Part shown: positions 34,687 through 42,102 of the stretch, piece by piece
Layout: every line of letters starts with the position of its first letter
Position numbering within the stretch: position 1 is the stretch's first letter
DNA from: JARRON01 sp037383845
GTDB lineage: Bacteria > Pseudomonadota > Gammaproteobacteria > Steroidobacterales > XN24
Assembly: GCA_037383845.1 (NCBI GenBank)
Contig: JARRON010000009.1
Coordinates: 1-62,098, forward strand
Length of the DNA stretch: 62,098 nucleotides
Direction of reading: 5' to 3'
Translations under genes and position numbers: made by a program
Notes under the pieces: model-generated
The model's database searches: none
Told to the model about the DNA's origin: nothing
What the model saw: only the letters and a program-made list of their open reading frames with translations

Positions 34687-36285
34687 ATGAGCCGCATATC
34701 CATTACCGATTTCGCCTTCCTGCTGACCGAAACCGCGGACAGCCCGCGGCACGTTGCCTCGCTGCAGATCTTTCGCCCGCCGAAGGACTACAAGGGAGAC
34801 TTCGTCGGCGACCTGATGGATGCCCTCCGGCAGCGGCCCGTCCAGTCACCTTTCGACCAGAAGCTGAGCGTTTCCCTCACCGGCACGGCACGCTGGGTTC
34901 GTGACGAGCGGTTCGACCTGGACTACCACCTCAGACGCTCCGCGCTGCCCGCCCCTGGCCGCCGTCGCCAGCTGGCCGAGCTCGCGTCGCGGCTGCACTC
35001 GTTCATGCTGGACCGGAATCGTCCCCTGTGGGAGATGCACTTCATCGAGGGGCTTCGCGACGGCTGCTTCGCGGTCTACGCCAAGATCCACCATGCGTAC
35101 TGCGACGGCGCGACCCTGACCCGGATGGCCAACGCGTCCTTCAGCGCCGATCCCAGCGACAGGTCCGTCACCGCTTTCTGGGAAATGGGCAAGGGAGAGC
35201 CCGTGGCCCATCCGGACCGGGACCTGCGCTCGGCCGTCAGGGGAGTCGCGGGCAACGTCCGCTCGGTGTTCACCATGGCGAAGGAGCTCAGCGGCGTGGC
35301 GGGGAAGATGGCTCTCGACCGGGTGGGTCTGGCCGATTCCGGCCTGGACGTGCCGTTCACTTCCCCCCGGACGGCCCTGAACGGTCCGCTGAGCCGGGCC
35401 CGGCGCTTCGCCGGCGTCAGTCTGGAGCTGGAACGCCTCAAGGCCGTGGCGCAGAAGACCGGGACGACCCTCAACGACGTCGTCGTGACCGTCTGCGATA
35501 TCGCCCTGCGTCGCTATCTGGCCAGCCACGCCGAGGCGCCGAAGGAGCCCCTCGTGGCGGAACTGCCGGTCAACCTCCGGCGCGAGGGCGAAAGCTCGGT
35601 CACCAATATCATTGGCATCATTCCCGTGCGGATGGCCGGGGTAAGCCGCAACCCCGTGAAGCGGCTCAAGGAGGTCCATCGTTCCACCGGGGAGATGAAG
35701 GATGCCCTGGGGCACCTTTCCCGCGAAACGGTCATGGCGTACACGCTTATTGTCCAGGGCGCCGCGGTGGTCACCGACATGCTCGGGCTGTCCTCGTATC
35801 TGCCCCCGCACAGCAATATCCTGATTTCCAACGTCCCCGGCTCTCCTGTGCCCCTCTACCTCATGGGCGCCCGGCTCGTGGAGGTCTACCCCATCTCCAC
35901 GATCCCGCCCCACATGGTCATGAACATCACGGTGTTCAGCTACGACGGGAGGCTCTTCTTTGGGCTCATCGGCGGCTACGACGCCATACCCAACCTGCCG
36001 GAGATGCCCCGCTATCTGCTCGAGGCCTTCGAGTCCCTGGAGTCGGAAGCCGGCATCTCGCCGAAGCCCCGTGCAGACCGCCCCGCGGCCCGCCCGGCGG
36101 TCAGCGGTCCGAAGAGGAAGAAGAAACCCACGACCGGCCGGACCACGCGCACCCGCGCCAAGGCGACCGCAAAGCGCAGCACGAAATCCGCGCCCCGCAA
36201 GGCGACAGCAAAGACGACAGCGCGGAAGAAGACCACGGCCAGAAAGAAGGCAACCGCCCGGAAGAAAACCGCGGCCTCCCGCTGA
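34687..36285 (+). CDS. Wax ester synthase/diacylglycerol acyltransferase with basic C-terminal tail
   Basis: A 532-residue O-acyltransferase of the WS/DGAT family, which esterifies acyl-CoA to fatty alcohol or diacylglycerol. The catalytic HHxxxD motif is His135-His136-x-x-x-Asp140 (IHHAYCDG). NDVVVTVCDIALRRYL and the PLW motif (NRPLWEMH) are also present. Residues about 475-532 form a tail with 15 lysines, 10 arginines and no acidic residue, made of repeats such as TARKK, unlike the rest of the enzyme. That tail resembles histone H1-like or AlgP/PhaF-type DNA-binding regions. The ATG at 34687 has GGAGG six bases upstream; an in-frame ATG at 34657 lacks one. Confidence 0.93.
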   Translation: MSRISITDFAFLLTETADSPRHVASLQIFRPPKDYKGDFVGDLMDALRQRPVQSPFDQKLSVSLTGTARWVRDERFDLDYHLRRSALPAPGRRRQLAELASRLHSFMLDRNRPLWEMHFIEGLRDGCFAVYAKIHHAYCDGATLTRMANASFSADPSDRSVTAFWEMGKGEPVAHPDRDLRSAVRGVAGNVRSVFTMAKELSGVAGKMALDRVGLADSGLDVPFTSPRTALNGPLSRARRFAGVSLELERLKAVAQKTGTTLNDVVVTVCDIALRRYLASHAEAPKEPLVAELPVNLRREGESSVTNIIGIIPVRMAGVSRNPVKRLKEVHRSTGEMKDALGHLSRETVMAYTLIVQGAAVVTDMLGLSSYLPPHSNILISNVPGSPVPLYLMGARLVEVYPISTIPPHMVMNITVFSYDGRLFFGLIGGYDAIPNLPEMPRYLLEAFESLESEAGISPKPRADRPAARPAVSGPKRKKKPTTGRTTRTRAKATAKRSTKSAPRKATAKTTARKKTTARKKATARKKTAASR

Positions 36286-36317
36286 CCACGGACCGGGGAC
36301 GCGCCAGGCATCCGACC

Positions 36318-37127
36318 ATGTCCTCTTCCGCTGCCCTGGTAGATATCGGGGCCAATCTGGCCCACGACAGCTTCGATCCGGACCGGTCCGAAGTTATCCG
36401 CCGGGCCCGGGACGCGGGGGTGGACCAGATCATCATCACCGGCAGCTCTCTGGCATCCACGCGGAAGGCCATCGAACTGGCGGCGGCGGACGAGGCACTG
36501 TACTGCACGGCCGGGGTTCATCCCCATCACGCGTCCGAGCTTGACGCGGGTCACCGCGCCAGCCTCCTCGAACTGGCACGGGCGCCGGGCGTGGTGGCCG
36601 TGGGAGAGTGCGGCCTGGACTTTTTTCGGAACTACTCCCCCCGGCCTGACCAGGAGACGGCTTTCCGGATGCAACTGCAAATCGCCGTCGAGACCGGGAT
36701 GCCGGTATTCCTCCACCAGCGGGAGGCGCACGACCGGTTCCTGGCCATCCTGGACGAGTTCGCTGCGGATCGTCCGCCCGGGGTGGCTCACTGCTTCACC
36801 GGGGGCCCGGAGGAGATGGACGCCTACCTGGAGCGCGGCCTGTACATCGGGGTGACGGGATGGATTTGCGACGAGCGCCGAGGGCACGCCCTGCGGGACG
36901 CTGTGGCCAGGCTGCCCCTGGACCGGGTCATGATTGAAACCGACGCACCCTACCTGCTGCCCCGGGACCTGGACCCGCGGCCGAAAAGCCGGCGGAACGA
37001 GCCGGTGTATCTTCCCCACATCCTGGAAGCCGTGGCGCGGGGCATGGGCGAATCTCCGGAGACGGTGGCCGCAGCCAGCACACACAACGCCCGGTCCCTG
37101 TTCCGCCTCGGCGCCCCGAGCTCATAA
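36318..37127 (+). CDS. tatD: TatD-family metal-dependent DNase
   Basis: A 269-residue TatD hydrolase, a divalent-metal 3'-5' exonuclease linked to DNA repair. The TIM-barrel metal motifs are visible: VDIGANLAHDSF (in place of the more usual DxHxH), AGVHPHHAS, GECGLDFFRNYSPRPDQ, FLHQREAH, AHCFTGGPEEM and the terminal IETDAPYLLPRDL. The sequence is closest to TatD itself rather than YcfH or YjjV because of NLAHDSF and the LLPRDL ending. It starts 32 bases after the wax synthase stop. An unrelated open frame continues upstream of the ATG inside the wax synthase gene and is not part of the protein. Confidence 0.92.
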   Translation: MSSSAALVDIGANLAHDSFDPDRSEVIRRARDAGVDQIIITGSSLASTRKAIELAAADEALYCTAGVHPHHASELDAGHRASLLELARAPGVVAVGECGLDFFRNYSPRPDQETAFRMQLQIAVETGMPVFLHQREAHDRFLAILDEFAADRPPGVAHCFTGGPEEMDAYLERGLYIGVTGWICDERRGHALRDAVARLPLDRVMIETDAPYLLPRDLDPRPKSRRNEPVYLPHILEAVARGMGESPETVAAASTHNARSLFRLGAPSS

Positions 37128-37160
37128 TCTGCATTTATTATTGATTACAGCTTCCTGTAT
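37128..37160. terminator. A+T-rich convergent junction with a weak hairpin
   Basis: Between the convergent tatD and HAD-phosphatase genes lies an island far more A+T-rich than its surroundings. It holds TACAG-CTTC-CTGTA (37146-37159), a five-base stem with a four-base loop. No strong T-run follows on either strand, so it is at best a weak bidirectional terminator. Confidence 0.3.
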
Positions 37161-37954
37161 TAAATGAGAATTTCCTGGACCGCCGAGGCCAGGTCCTCAG
37201 CGTAGCCGGCCGCCGAGCCCTCGATGCGCTCCCGATCGGCCGGACGGCATTTTCCGGTGCCCACCAGCACGGCCCCTCCCAGGCCCGCATCGAGGGCGCC
37301 GAGCACGTCGGCCTCCACGTCGTCGCCCACCATCCAGACCTCCCCGGCGTCCAGCCCCAGGTCGTCCGCCGCTGTCCGGAAGAACCCCGGCGCCGGCTTG
37401 CCCAGCACCTCGGCCTCGACGCCGGCGGCATACTCCAGGGCCGCCACGAACGGGCCGGCATCCAGGCTCAGGCCATCGTCCCCGCGGAAGTAGCGGTTCC
37501 GCCCCACCGCCAGCAGGGGGGCACCGTCCACCAGCTTCCGGAACGCGCTGTTCAGGGCGGGGTAGGTGAATCCTTCGGCCGCATCCCCCACCACCACCGC
37601 GGGCGCCCCCGCCGGGGGAAGATGCGCAAAGTCCGGCAGGACGCCGGGATGCACCAGCAGGTGCGGGGCCAGTCGCCGGGCCTGCAGCACCGCCCGGACC
37701 GCCAGGGGAGCGGTAAATACCTCGGTCGCCTGCACCGGCAGACCCAGGGCTTCCAGGTCCGCCACCAGCCGCGCCCGACAGCGGCGGCTGGTGTTGGTGA
37801 CGAATCTCACCGGGAGCCCCGCGTCCCTGACCCTCCCCACCGCATCCGCCGCCCCGGGCAGCAGGCGGCCGCCCTGGTAGACGACGCCGGCCAGGTCCAG
37901 AAGCAAGCCGCGGGGCCGGTTCCCCTGGCCCCCGATTACCCCGTGCGCGGTCAT
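37160..37954 (-). CDS. HAD-IIA (LHPP/NagD-like) phosphatase
   Basis: A 264-residue HAD-superfamily subclass IIA phosphatase. Motif I is LLLDLAGVVYQGG: the nucleophile Asp is present, but the second Asp of DxD is Ala, as in LHPP-type enzymes that read DxSG. Motif II is FVTNTSRR, the lysine is in GKPAPGFF, and motif IV is MVGDDVEADVLGA. The closest recognised relatives are phospholysine/phosphohistidine/pyrophosphate phosphatases, but the substrate is not certain. I start at ATG 37954; a TTG at 37981 is in frame but no better supported. It is divergent from the M20 peptidase gene. Confidence 0.85.
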   Translation of the reverse strand: MTAHGVIGGQGNRPRGLLLDLAGVVYQGGRLLPGAADAVGRVRDAGLPVRFVTNTSRRCRARLVADLEALGLPVQATEVFTAPLAVRAVLQARRLAPHLLVHPGVLPDFAHLPPAGAPAVVVGDAAEGFTYPALNSAFRKLVDGAPLLAVGRNRYFRGDDGLSLDAGPFVAALEYAAGVEAEVLGKPAPGFFRTAADDLGLDAGEVWMVGDDVEADVLGALDAGLGGAVLVGTGKCRPADRERIEGSAAGYAEDLASAVQEILI

Positions 37955-38005
37955 GATTCTGCGTAAAATAACGGCTTTCAACGCTCACAGCCTAATGGAG
38001 TCCCC

Positions 38006-39430
38006 ATGGATCACGCCCGCACCCTCGAATTCGTCAGCCGGCTCTGGGACGAGTCCATCATCCCGACCCTTTGTGACTATGTCCGCATCCCGAACAAGTC
38101 ACCGAACTTCGACGCGGACTGGGCGGCCCACGGGCACATGGACGAAGCTGCGGAACTCCTGGCGGACTGGTGCCGCTCCCAGCCCGTTCGGGGCATGAAG
38201 GTCGAGATCGTCCGCCTGGAGGGCCGAACCCCGGTGCTTTTCATCGAGGTGGAGGGGGAGTCCGACGATACGGTCCTGCTCTACGGCCACCTGGACAAGC
38301 AGCCGGAGTTCGACGGCTGGACCGACGGCCTGGCACCGTGGAAGCCGGTCATCCGCGACGGCAAGCTTTACGGCCGGGGCGGCGCTGACGACGGCTACGC
38401 CGTCTGCGGTTCCCTGGCGGCCATCCGGGCGCTCCAGGAACAGGGCGTGCCCCACGCCCGCTGCGTCGTTCTCATCGAGGGCTGCGAAGAAAGCGGCAGT
38501 TTCGACCTGCCCTACTACATGGACCACCTGGCGGAGCGCATCGGCACGCCAAGCCTGGTGGTCTGCCTGGACGCCGAGTGCGGCAACTACGATCAGCTGT
38601 GGTGTACGACGTCCCTCAGGGGCAACCTGATCGGGACGCTGCGCGCGGACATCCTCTCCGAGGGCGTTCATTCCGGCGGCGCCAGCGGCGTCGTCCCCTC
38701 AAGCTTTCGCATCATCCGTCTGCTGCTGGACCGCCTGGAAGATCCGGTCACCGGCGAGTCCCGCGTGCCTGCCCTGGAAGCAGACATTCCCGAGCCCCGG
38801 CGGAAGCAGGCGAGGGCCGCGGCCGCCGTCATCGGCGAGGGGGTCTACCGGCGCTTCCCGTGGGTAGGCGAACCCGCTCCCGCGACCGACGACCCCGTGG
38901 AGCTGATCCTGAACAACACCTGGCGTGCCACCCTGAGCGTCACCGGCGCCGACGGGCTGCCCGCCACCGGTTCGGCCGGCAACACCCTCCGACCCTACAC
39001 CACCCTGAAGCTTTCCTTCCGGCTCCCCCCGAATGCGGATCCGGAAGCCGCGGCGGCATCCGTGAAGAAAATCCTGGAGTCCGACCCGCCCCTGGGCTCG
39101 AAAGTCACGTTCGACGTGGTGTCCTCCATGGGCGGGTGGAACGCGCCTCCCGTGGCTCCCTGGCTCGAAGCGTCGATGCAGACCGCCTCCAGGGAGTTCT
39201 TCGGCGCCGAAGCCCTGTACATGGGCACCGGCGGCAGCATCCCCTTCATGGGCATGCTCGGCGAGCGATTCCCCGGGGTGCAGTTCCTCGTGACGGGAGT
39301 GCTGGGCCCCAACTCCAACGCCCACGGCCCCAACGAGTTCCTGCACATCGAAAAGGGCAAGCGTCTGACGGCCTGCGTTGCGCGGGTCCTGGCCGATCAT
39401 TTCCAGCGCGACCGGGCGCTGGCTGCCTGA
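38006..39430 (+). CDS. M20-family dipeptidase/carboxypeptidase
   Basis: A 474-residue zinc metallopeptidase. Metal ligands and catalytic residues sit in YGHLDKQPEFDGW (His and the D+2 Asp), GRGGADDGYAV, the Glu-Glu pair of IEGCEESGSFDL, CLDAECGNYDQLW and a late His in NSNAHGPNEFLHI. The arrangement is that of the CNDP-like dipeptidase branch (about 470 residues), not ArgE or DapE. It should act on dipeptides or small acyl-amino acids in the cytoplasm; no signal peptide is seen. GGAG precedes the ATG by five bases. It converges on the NERD-domain gene with a four-base gap. Confidence 0.9.
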   Translation: MDHARTLEFVSRLWDESIIPTLCDYVRIPNKSPNFDADWAAHGHMDEAAELLADWCRSQPVRGMKVEIVRLEGRTPVLFIEVEGESDDTVLLYGHLDKQPEFDGWTDGLAPWKPVIRDGKLYGRGGADDGYAVCGSLAAIRALQEQGVPHARCVVLIEGCEESGSFDLPYYMDHLAERIGTPSLVVCLDAECGNYDQLWCTTSLRGNLIGTLRADILSEGVHSGGASGVVPSSFRIIRLLLDRLEDPVTGESRVPALEADIPEPRRKQARAAAAVIGEGVYRRFPWVGEPAPATDDPVELILNNTWRATLSVTGADGLPATGSAGNTLRPYTTLKLSFRLPPNADPEAAAASVKKILESDPPLGSKVTFDVVSSMGGWNAPPVAPWLEASMQTASREFFGAEALYMGTGGSIPFMGMLGERFPGVQFLVTGVLGPNSNAHGPNEFLHIEKGKRLTACVARVLADHFQRDRALAA

Positions 39431-39434
39431 TCCT

Positions 39435-39998
39435 CTAGCCCTTCGGGCTCGCCGGCACCCGGCGGGCCCGGGCTTTCAGGTCCTGCCAGGCCCCGGCCAG
39501 GAGCGGATCGGGCTGACCCTCCCGTACGCCGGCCTCCTTCGCCAGCGCCTCGAGGGTGACGACTTCCGGCGGGTGGTCGCCGGAAAACTGCATATCACCC
39601 AGGAAAAGCACGCGCCCGTGGACGGGAACCTCCGGCGGGACCAGCTCCCGGACGGCGTGAACCCGGGCCCGCAATCCGGGCAGCGGATTGCGTATGACCG
39701 CCCGGCCCCCGTCCCGAAGGGCCGTCCAGTTGTCCAGTTGCTCACCGGAGAACACCGTCCCCTCCACCCGGCGGACTTCCAGTACCAGGATGCCGGCGGG
39801 GGTGAGCAGCAGCCCGTCGATATGAATCTCGCCATCCACGTCGTCCGGAACGGTGACATCCTCGAGCTGATGCCAGGCGATGCGGCGCAGGACCCCTTGA
39901 GAGGAACGTCGTCGGCGGCGGACCCACAGACCGGCGACCACGCCCACGGCCAGGCCCGCAGCGCCCCCGGCGAGGATGATCGTCCAGTCCGGGCTCAT
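39435..39998 (-). CDS. NERD-domain-like membrane-anchored protein
   Basis: A 187-residue protein with one N-terminal membrane helix (residues 7-26) followed by an Arg-rich turn and a soluble domain. The stretch HIDGLLLTPAGILVLEVRRV, then GTVFSGEQLDNWT, matches the nuclease-related NERD fold, where the usual IExK metal/catalytic motif reads LEVR here. Nuclease activity is therefore doubtful. The ATG overlaps the rarD stop by four bases, so it is the third gene of a thrB-rarD-NERD operon. Its function in that context is unknown. Confidence 0.7.
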   Translation of the reverse strand: MSPDWTIILAGGAAGLAVGVVAGLWVRRRRRSSQGVLRRIAWHQLEDVTVPDDVDGEIHIDGLLLTPAGILVLEVRRVEGTVFSGEQLDNWTALRDGGRAVIRNPLPGLRARVHAVRELVPPEVPVHGRVLFLGDMQFSGDHPPEVVTLEALAKEAGVREGQPDPLLAGAWQDLKARARRVPASPKG

Positions 39999-40906
39999 GT
40001 GGTCGCCTCGCCGGCGGCCAGCTGGCGCCGCAGGCGCCGGTGCGCCCGCACGCTGTCAGCCGTGAAGACCGCCAGGGCAGCCCAGATGAACAGGAAGGTC
40101 ACCAGCCACGCCGTGGTGAGCGGCTCGTCGTAGACCACGACGGCCAGCAGGAAAGTCAGCGTCGGGGCCAGATACTGCACGAATCCGACGCTGTTCAGCG
40201 GCAGGCGCCGGGCCGCCTCGGCGAACCAAAGCAAGGGCAGCAGCGTGACCGGCCCGGCCAGTACGAGCAGCGCAGCCTGGCGCGGATCGTCGGTGAAAGC
40301 CGACTGTCCGTTGCCGGCGAACCAGACGAGCACCGCGACCGCCAGGGGCGCCATCAGCGCCGTCTCCACGAACAGCGCGGGCATGCCCGGTAGCGCGAGC
40401 CGCTTCCGGATCAGGCCGTAGAAGCCGAAACTGAATGCGAGGGTCAGCGAGATCCAGGGCAAACCACCCAGGTGCAGGGCCAGGCTGGCGGTGCCGATGA
40501 CGGCCAGCACGACGGCCAGGACGCGACCGCGCCGGAGACGCTCGCCAAGAAACAGCATGCCAAGCAGGACGTTCACCAGGGGATTGATGTAGTAACCGAG
40601 GCTGGTGGCCATGACCCGGTCCGTGACCACCGCGTAGATATATACCAGCCAGTTGACGCTCACCAGCGCCGCGGTGATAGCCAGCACGCCCAGCAGGCGG
40701 GGCCGCCGACAGGTCTCCGCGACCCGGGACCAGTCTTTTCGCAGCCACAGGTACGCGGCGCCGAACACCACGCTCCAGACGACCCGGTGACACAGGACTT
40801 CCAGGGGCGGTACATCGGAGAGCCACTTGTAGAAGATCGGCGTAAGACCCCAGAAACCGAATGCGGCGACGGCATAGACGGCACCTGTCGCGGAGTCGCT
40901 CAGCAT
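39995..40906 (-). CDS. rarD: EamA-family permease RarD
   Basis: A 303-residue inner-membrane protein of the drug/metabolite transporter superfamily with about ten hydrophobic helices in two EamA halves. FGFWGLTPIFYKWL, VLCHRVVWSVVFG, NWLVYIYAV, MATSLGYYINPLVNVLLGMLFLGERLRRGR and FVQYLAPTLTFLLAV are characteristic of RarD (the fourth of these runs over its central Tyr-Tyr-Ile-Asn-Pro core). The substrate is not established. The start is at 40906, two bases after the thrB stop, with GGAGGG upstream inside thrB, so it is coupled to thrB. Amino-acid export would fit that neighbour but is inference only. Confidence 0.9.
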   Translation of the reverse strand: MLSDSATGAVYAVAAFGFWGLTPIFYKWLSDVPPLEVLCHRVVWSVVFGAAYLWLRKDWSRVAETCRRPRLLGVLAITAALVSVNWLVYIYAVVTDRVMATSLGYYINPLVNVLLGMLFLGERLRRGRVLAVVLAVIGTASLALHLGGLPWISLTLAFSFGFYGLIRKRLALPGMPALFVETALMAPLAVAVLVWFAGNGQSAFTDDPRQAALLVLAGPVTLLPLLWFAEAARRLPLNSVGFVQYLAPTLTFLLAVVVYDEPLTTAWLVTFLFIWAALAVFTADSVRAHRRLRRQLAAGEATT

Positions 40907-40908
40907 GG

Positions 40909-41841
40909 TCAGCCCTCCGCGAGGACCCGGGCGCCGGGGGCGTTGATAGCGGAAACCCAGTGCTCGCTGGCCAGTCCTTCGCCGGCAAACGCCTCGCCCA
41001 GGGCTTCCGCCACTCCCGCGGCGTGCCGGGCCTCCGTCCACGCGAACACGGACGGTCCGCTGCCCGAAAGCGCTGCGGCCTCCGCGCCGGCTTCCCGGGC
41101 GGCGTCCAGGGCTGCCTCGAGGGCCGGTACCAGGCCGGCGCGCTGGGGGCCGATAACCTCGTCCCGCAGACAACGGACCACCTGCCCCGTGTCGCCCCTG
41201 AAGCAGCCGGCCACGAAACCCGCCAGCCAGCCGGACTGGCGCACGAAAGCCTCCAGGCTCACCGTGGGCGACAGCACGCGTCGGGCGTCCTCTGTACGCA
41301 CGTCCCGCTCCGGATGGCACAGCACGCATACCAGCCCGGGCGGCGCCGGAAGACGGGTGCACCGCGGCGGATCGCCGGGCTCCGTAAGCACCAGCCCCCC
41401 CAGAAGGCTCGGGGCCGCGTTGTCGGGGTGTGCCGCGCCGCTGGTGACCCGTTCGCCCTCGAGGGCGAACATGAGCAGGCGCTCCGCCGGCAGCTCCAAA
41501 CGCCAGAGGGCATCGGCGGCCACCACGGATGCCACGGCAGAAGCGGCGGAGCCGCCCATGCCGGAACCCAGGGGAATGCCCTTCACGAGCTCCAGGTCCA
41601 CCCCGCCGTCGAGTCCCAGGGATTCGATCATCCGCAGTACCGGCCGTGCGGCAGTATTGCGCTCCGGGTCCACGGGCAGCGCTGTGACGCGGCCGGAGAT
41701 CGCGGATACGCGGACTCCCGCCTGGTCCCGACGCCTGAGGGTGACGGTGTCCCCGACTCCCTCCAGGGCGTGCCCGAGCAGGTCGAAGCCCACTCCCACG
41801 TTGCCGACGGAGGCTGGTGCGAATGCGGTGACGCTTTCCAT
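40909..41841 (-). CDS. thrB: Homoserine kinase (GHMP type)
   Basis: Phosphorylates L-homoserine for threonine synthesis; cytoplasmic. The 310-residue GHMP kinase has the N-terminal TAFAPASVGNVGVGFDLLGHAL, the ATP-binding loop LVKGIPLGSGMGGSAASAVA (residues about 84-103) and the C-terminal GAEAAALSGSGPSVFAW. Length matches E. coli ThrB (310). It is not linked to thrA or thrC; instead rarD and a NERD protein follow. An intrinsic terminator lies 43 bases before its ATG on the same strand, so expression may depend on readthrough. Confidence 0.96.
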   Translation of the reverse strand: MESVTAFAPASVGNVGVGFDLLGHALEGVGDTVTLRRRDQAGVRVSAISGRVTALPVDPERNTAARPVLRMIESLGLDGGVDLELVKGIPLGSGMGGSAASAVASVVAADALWRLELPAERLLMFALEGERVTSGAAHPDNAAPSLLGGLVLTEPGDPPRCTRLPAPPGLVCVLCHPERDVRTEDARRVLSPTVSLEAFVRQSGWLAGFVAGCFRGDTGQVVRCLRDEVIGPQRAGLVPALEAALDAAREAGAEAAALSGSGPSVFAWTEARHAAGVAEALGEAFAGEGLASEHWVSAINAPGARVLAEG

Positions 41842-41884
41842 CAGGTTCTAGTTGGCTGCCAGCGAGGCTCGTGCACCCACCCAC

Positions 41885-41906
41885 AAAAAACCCGCCAGTC
41901 GGCGGG
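41885..41906 (-). terminator. Intrinsic terminator in the thrB leader
   Basis: On the minus strand CCCGCC-GACT-GGCGGG is followed directly by TTTTTT, a textbook Rho-independent terminator. It lies upstream of thrB in thrB's own direction. It may be an attenuator, or it may end a short RNA starting in the thrB-ppk1 gap. A second palindrome, GACGG-CGG-CCGTC (41912-41924), stands just before it and could take part in an alternative fold. Confidence 0.75.
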
Positions 41907-41981
41907 ATCCGGACGGCGGCCGTCGCTGACTTGTCCTGCTGCCCGGCCGCACCGCGGGGACCTTACCCCCCGCCGCGACGC

Positions 41982-41999
41982 ATTGCAACAATGTGACAG
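41982..41999 (-). promoter_or_regulatory. Pho-box-like sequence in the thrB-ppk1 gap
   Basis: On the minus strand CTGTCAC-ATTG-TTGCAAT matches the PhoB box (two CTGTCAT-like heptamers spaced by four bases) at 11 of 14 half-site positions. Polyphosphate kinase is a known Pho-regulon member in several gammaproteobacteria, but this box points toward thrB rather than ppk1. It also overlaps a CATTG-CAA-CAATG inverted repeat (41981-41993). Confidence 0.3.
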
Positions 42000-42102
42000 G
42001 ACGCCAGGCGCCCGGCCTGGGAACTGGCTCATCATCCCGAGGCGGCCAATGAGGCATACTGTGGGCAGCCTGGCCAGCCAGGGAAAGTCGAGGATCAACA
42101 CC

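Noticed and set aside
35028..36317. Extension of the tatD frame across the wax synthase
   Set aside because: The residues before the tatD ATG are a frame-shifted reading of the acyltransferase; no fusion protein is needed.
40907..41884. Upstream extension of the rarD frame across thrB, suggesting a fused protein
   Set aside because: The added part is an alternate frame of thrB on the same strand; rarD has its own ATG and ribosome binding site at 40906.
41963..41983. Six-codon frame upstream of the thrB terminator as a threonine leader peptide
   Set aside because: It has no Thr or Ile codons and no clear ribosome binding site, so it does not fit classical attenuation.
40861..42102. Upstream extension of the ppk1 frame across thrB
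   Set aside because: No Ppk1 similarity before 42103; thrB on the opposite strand explains the open frame.
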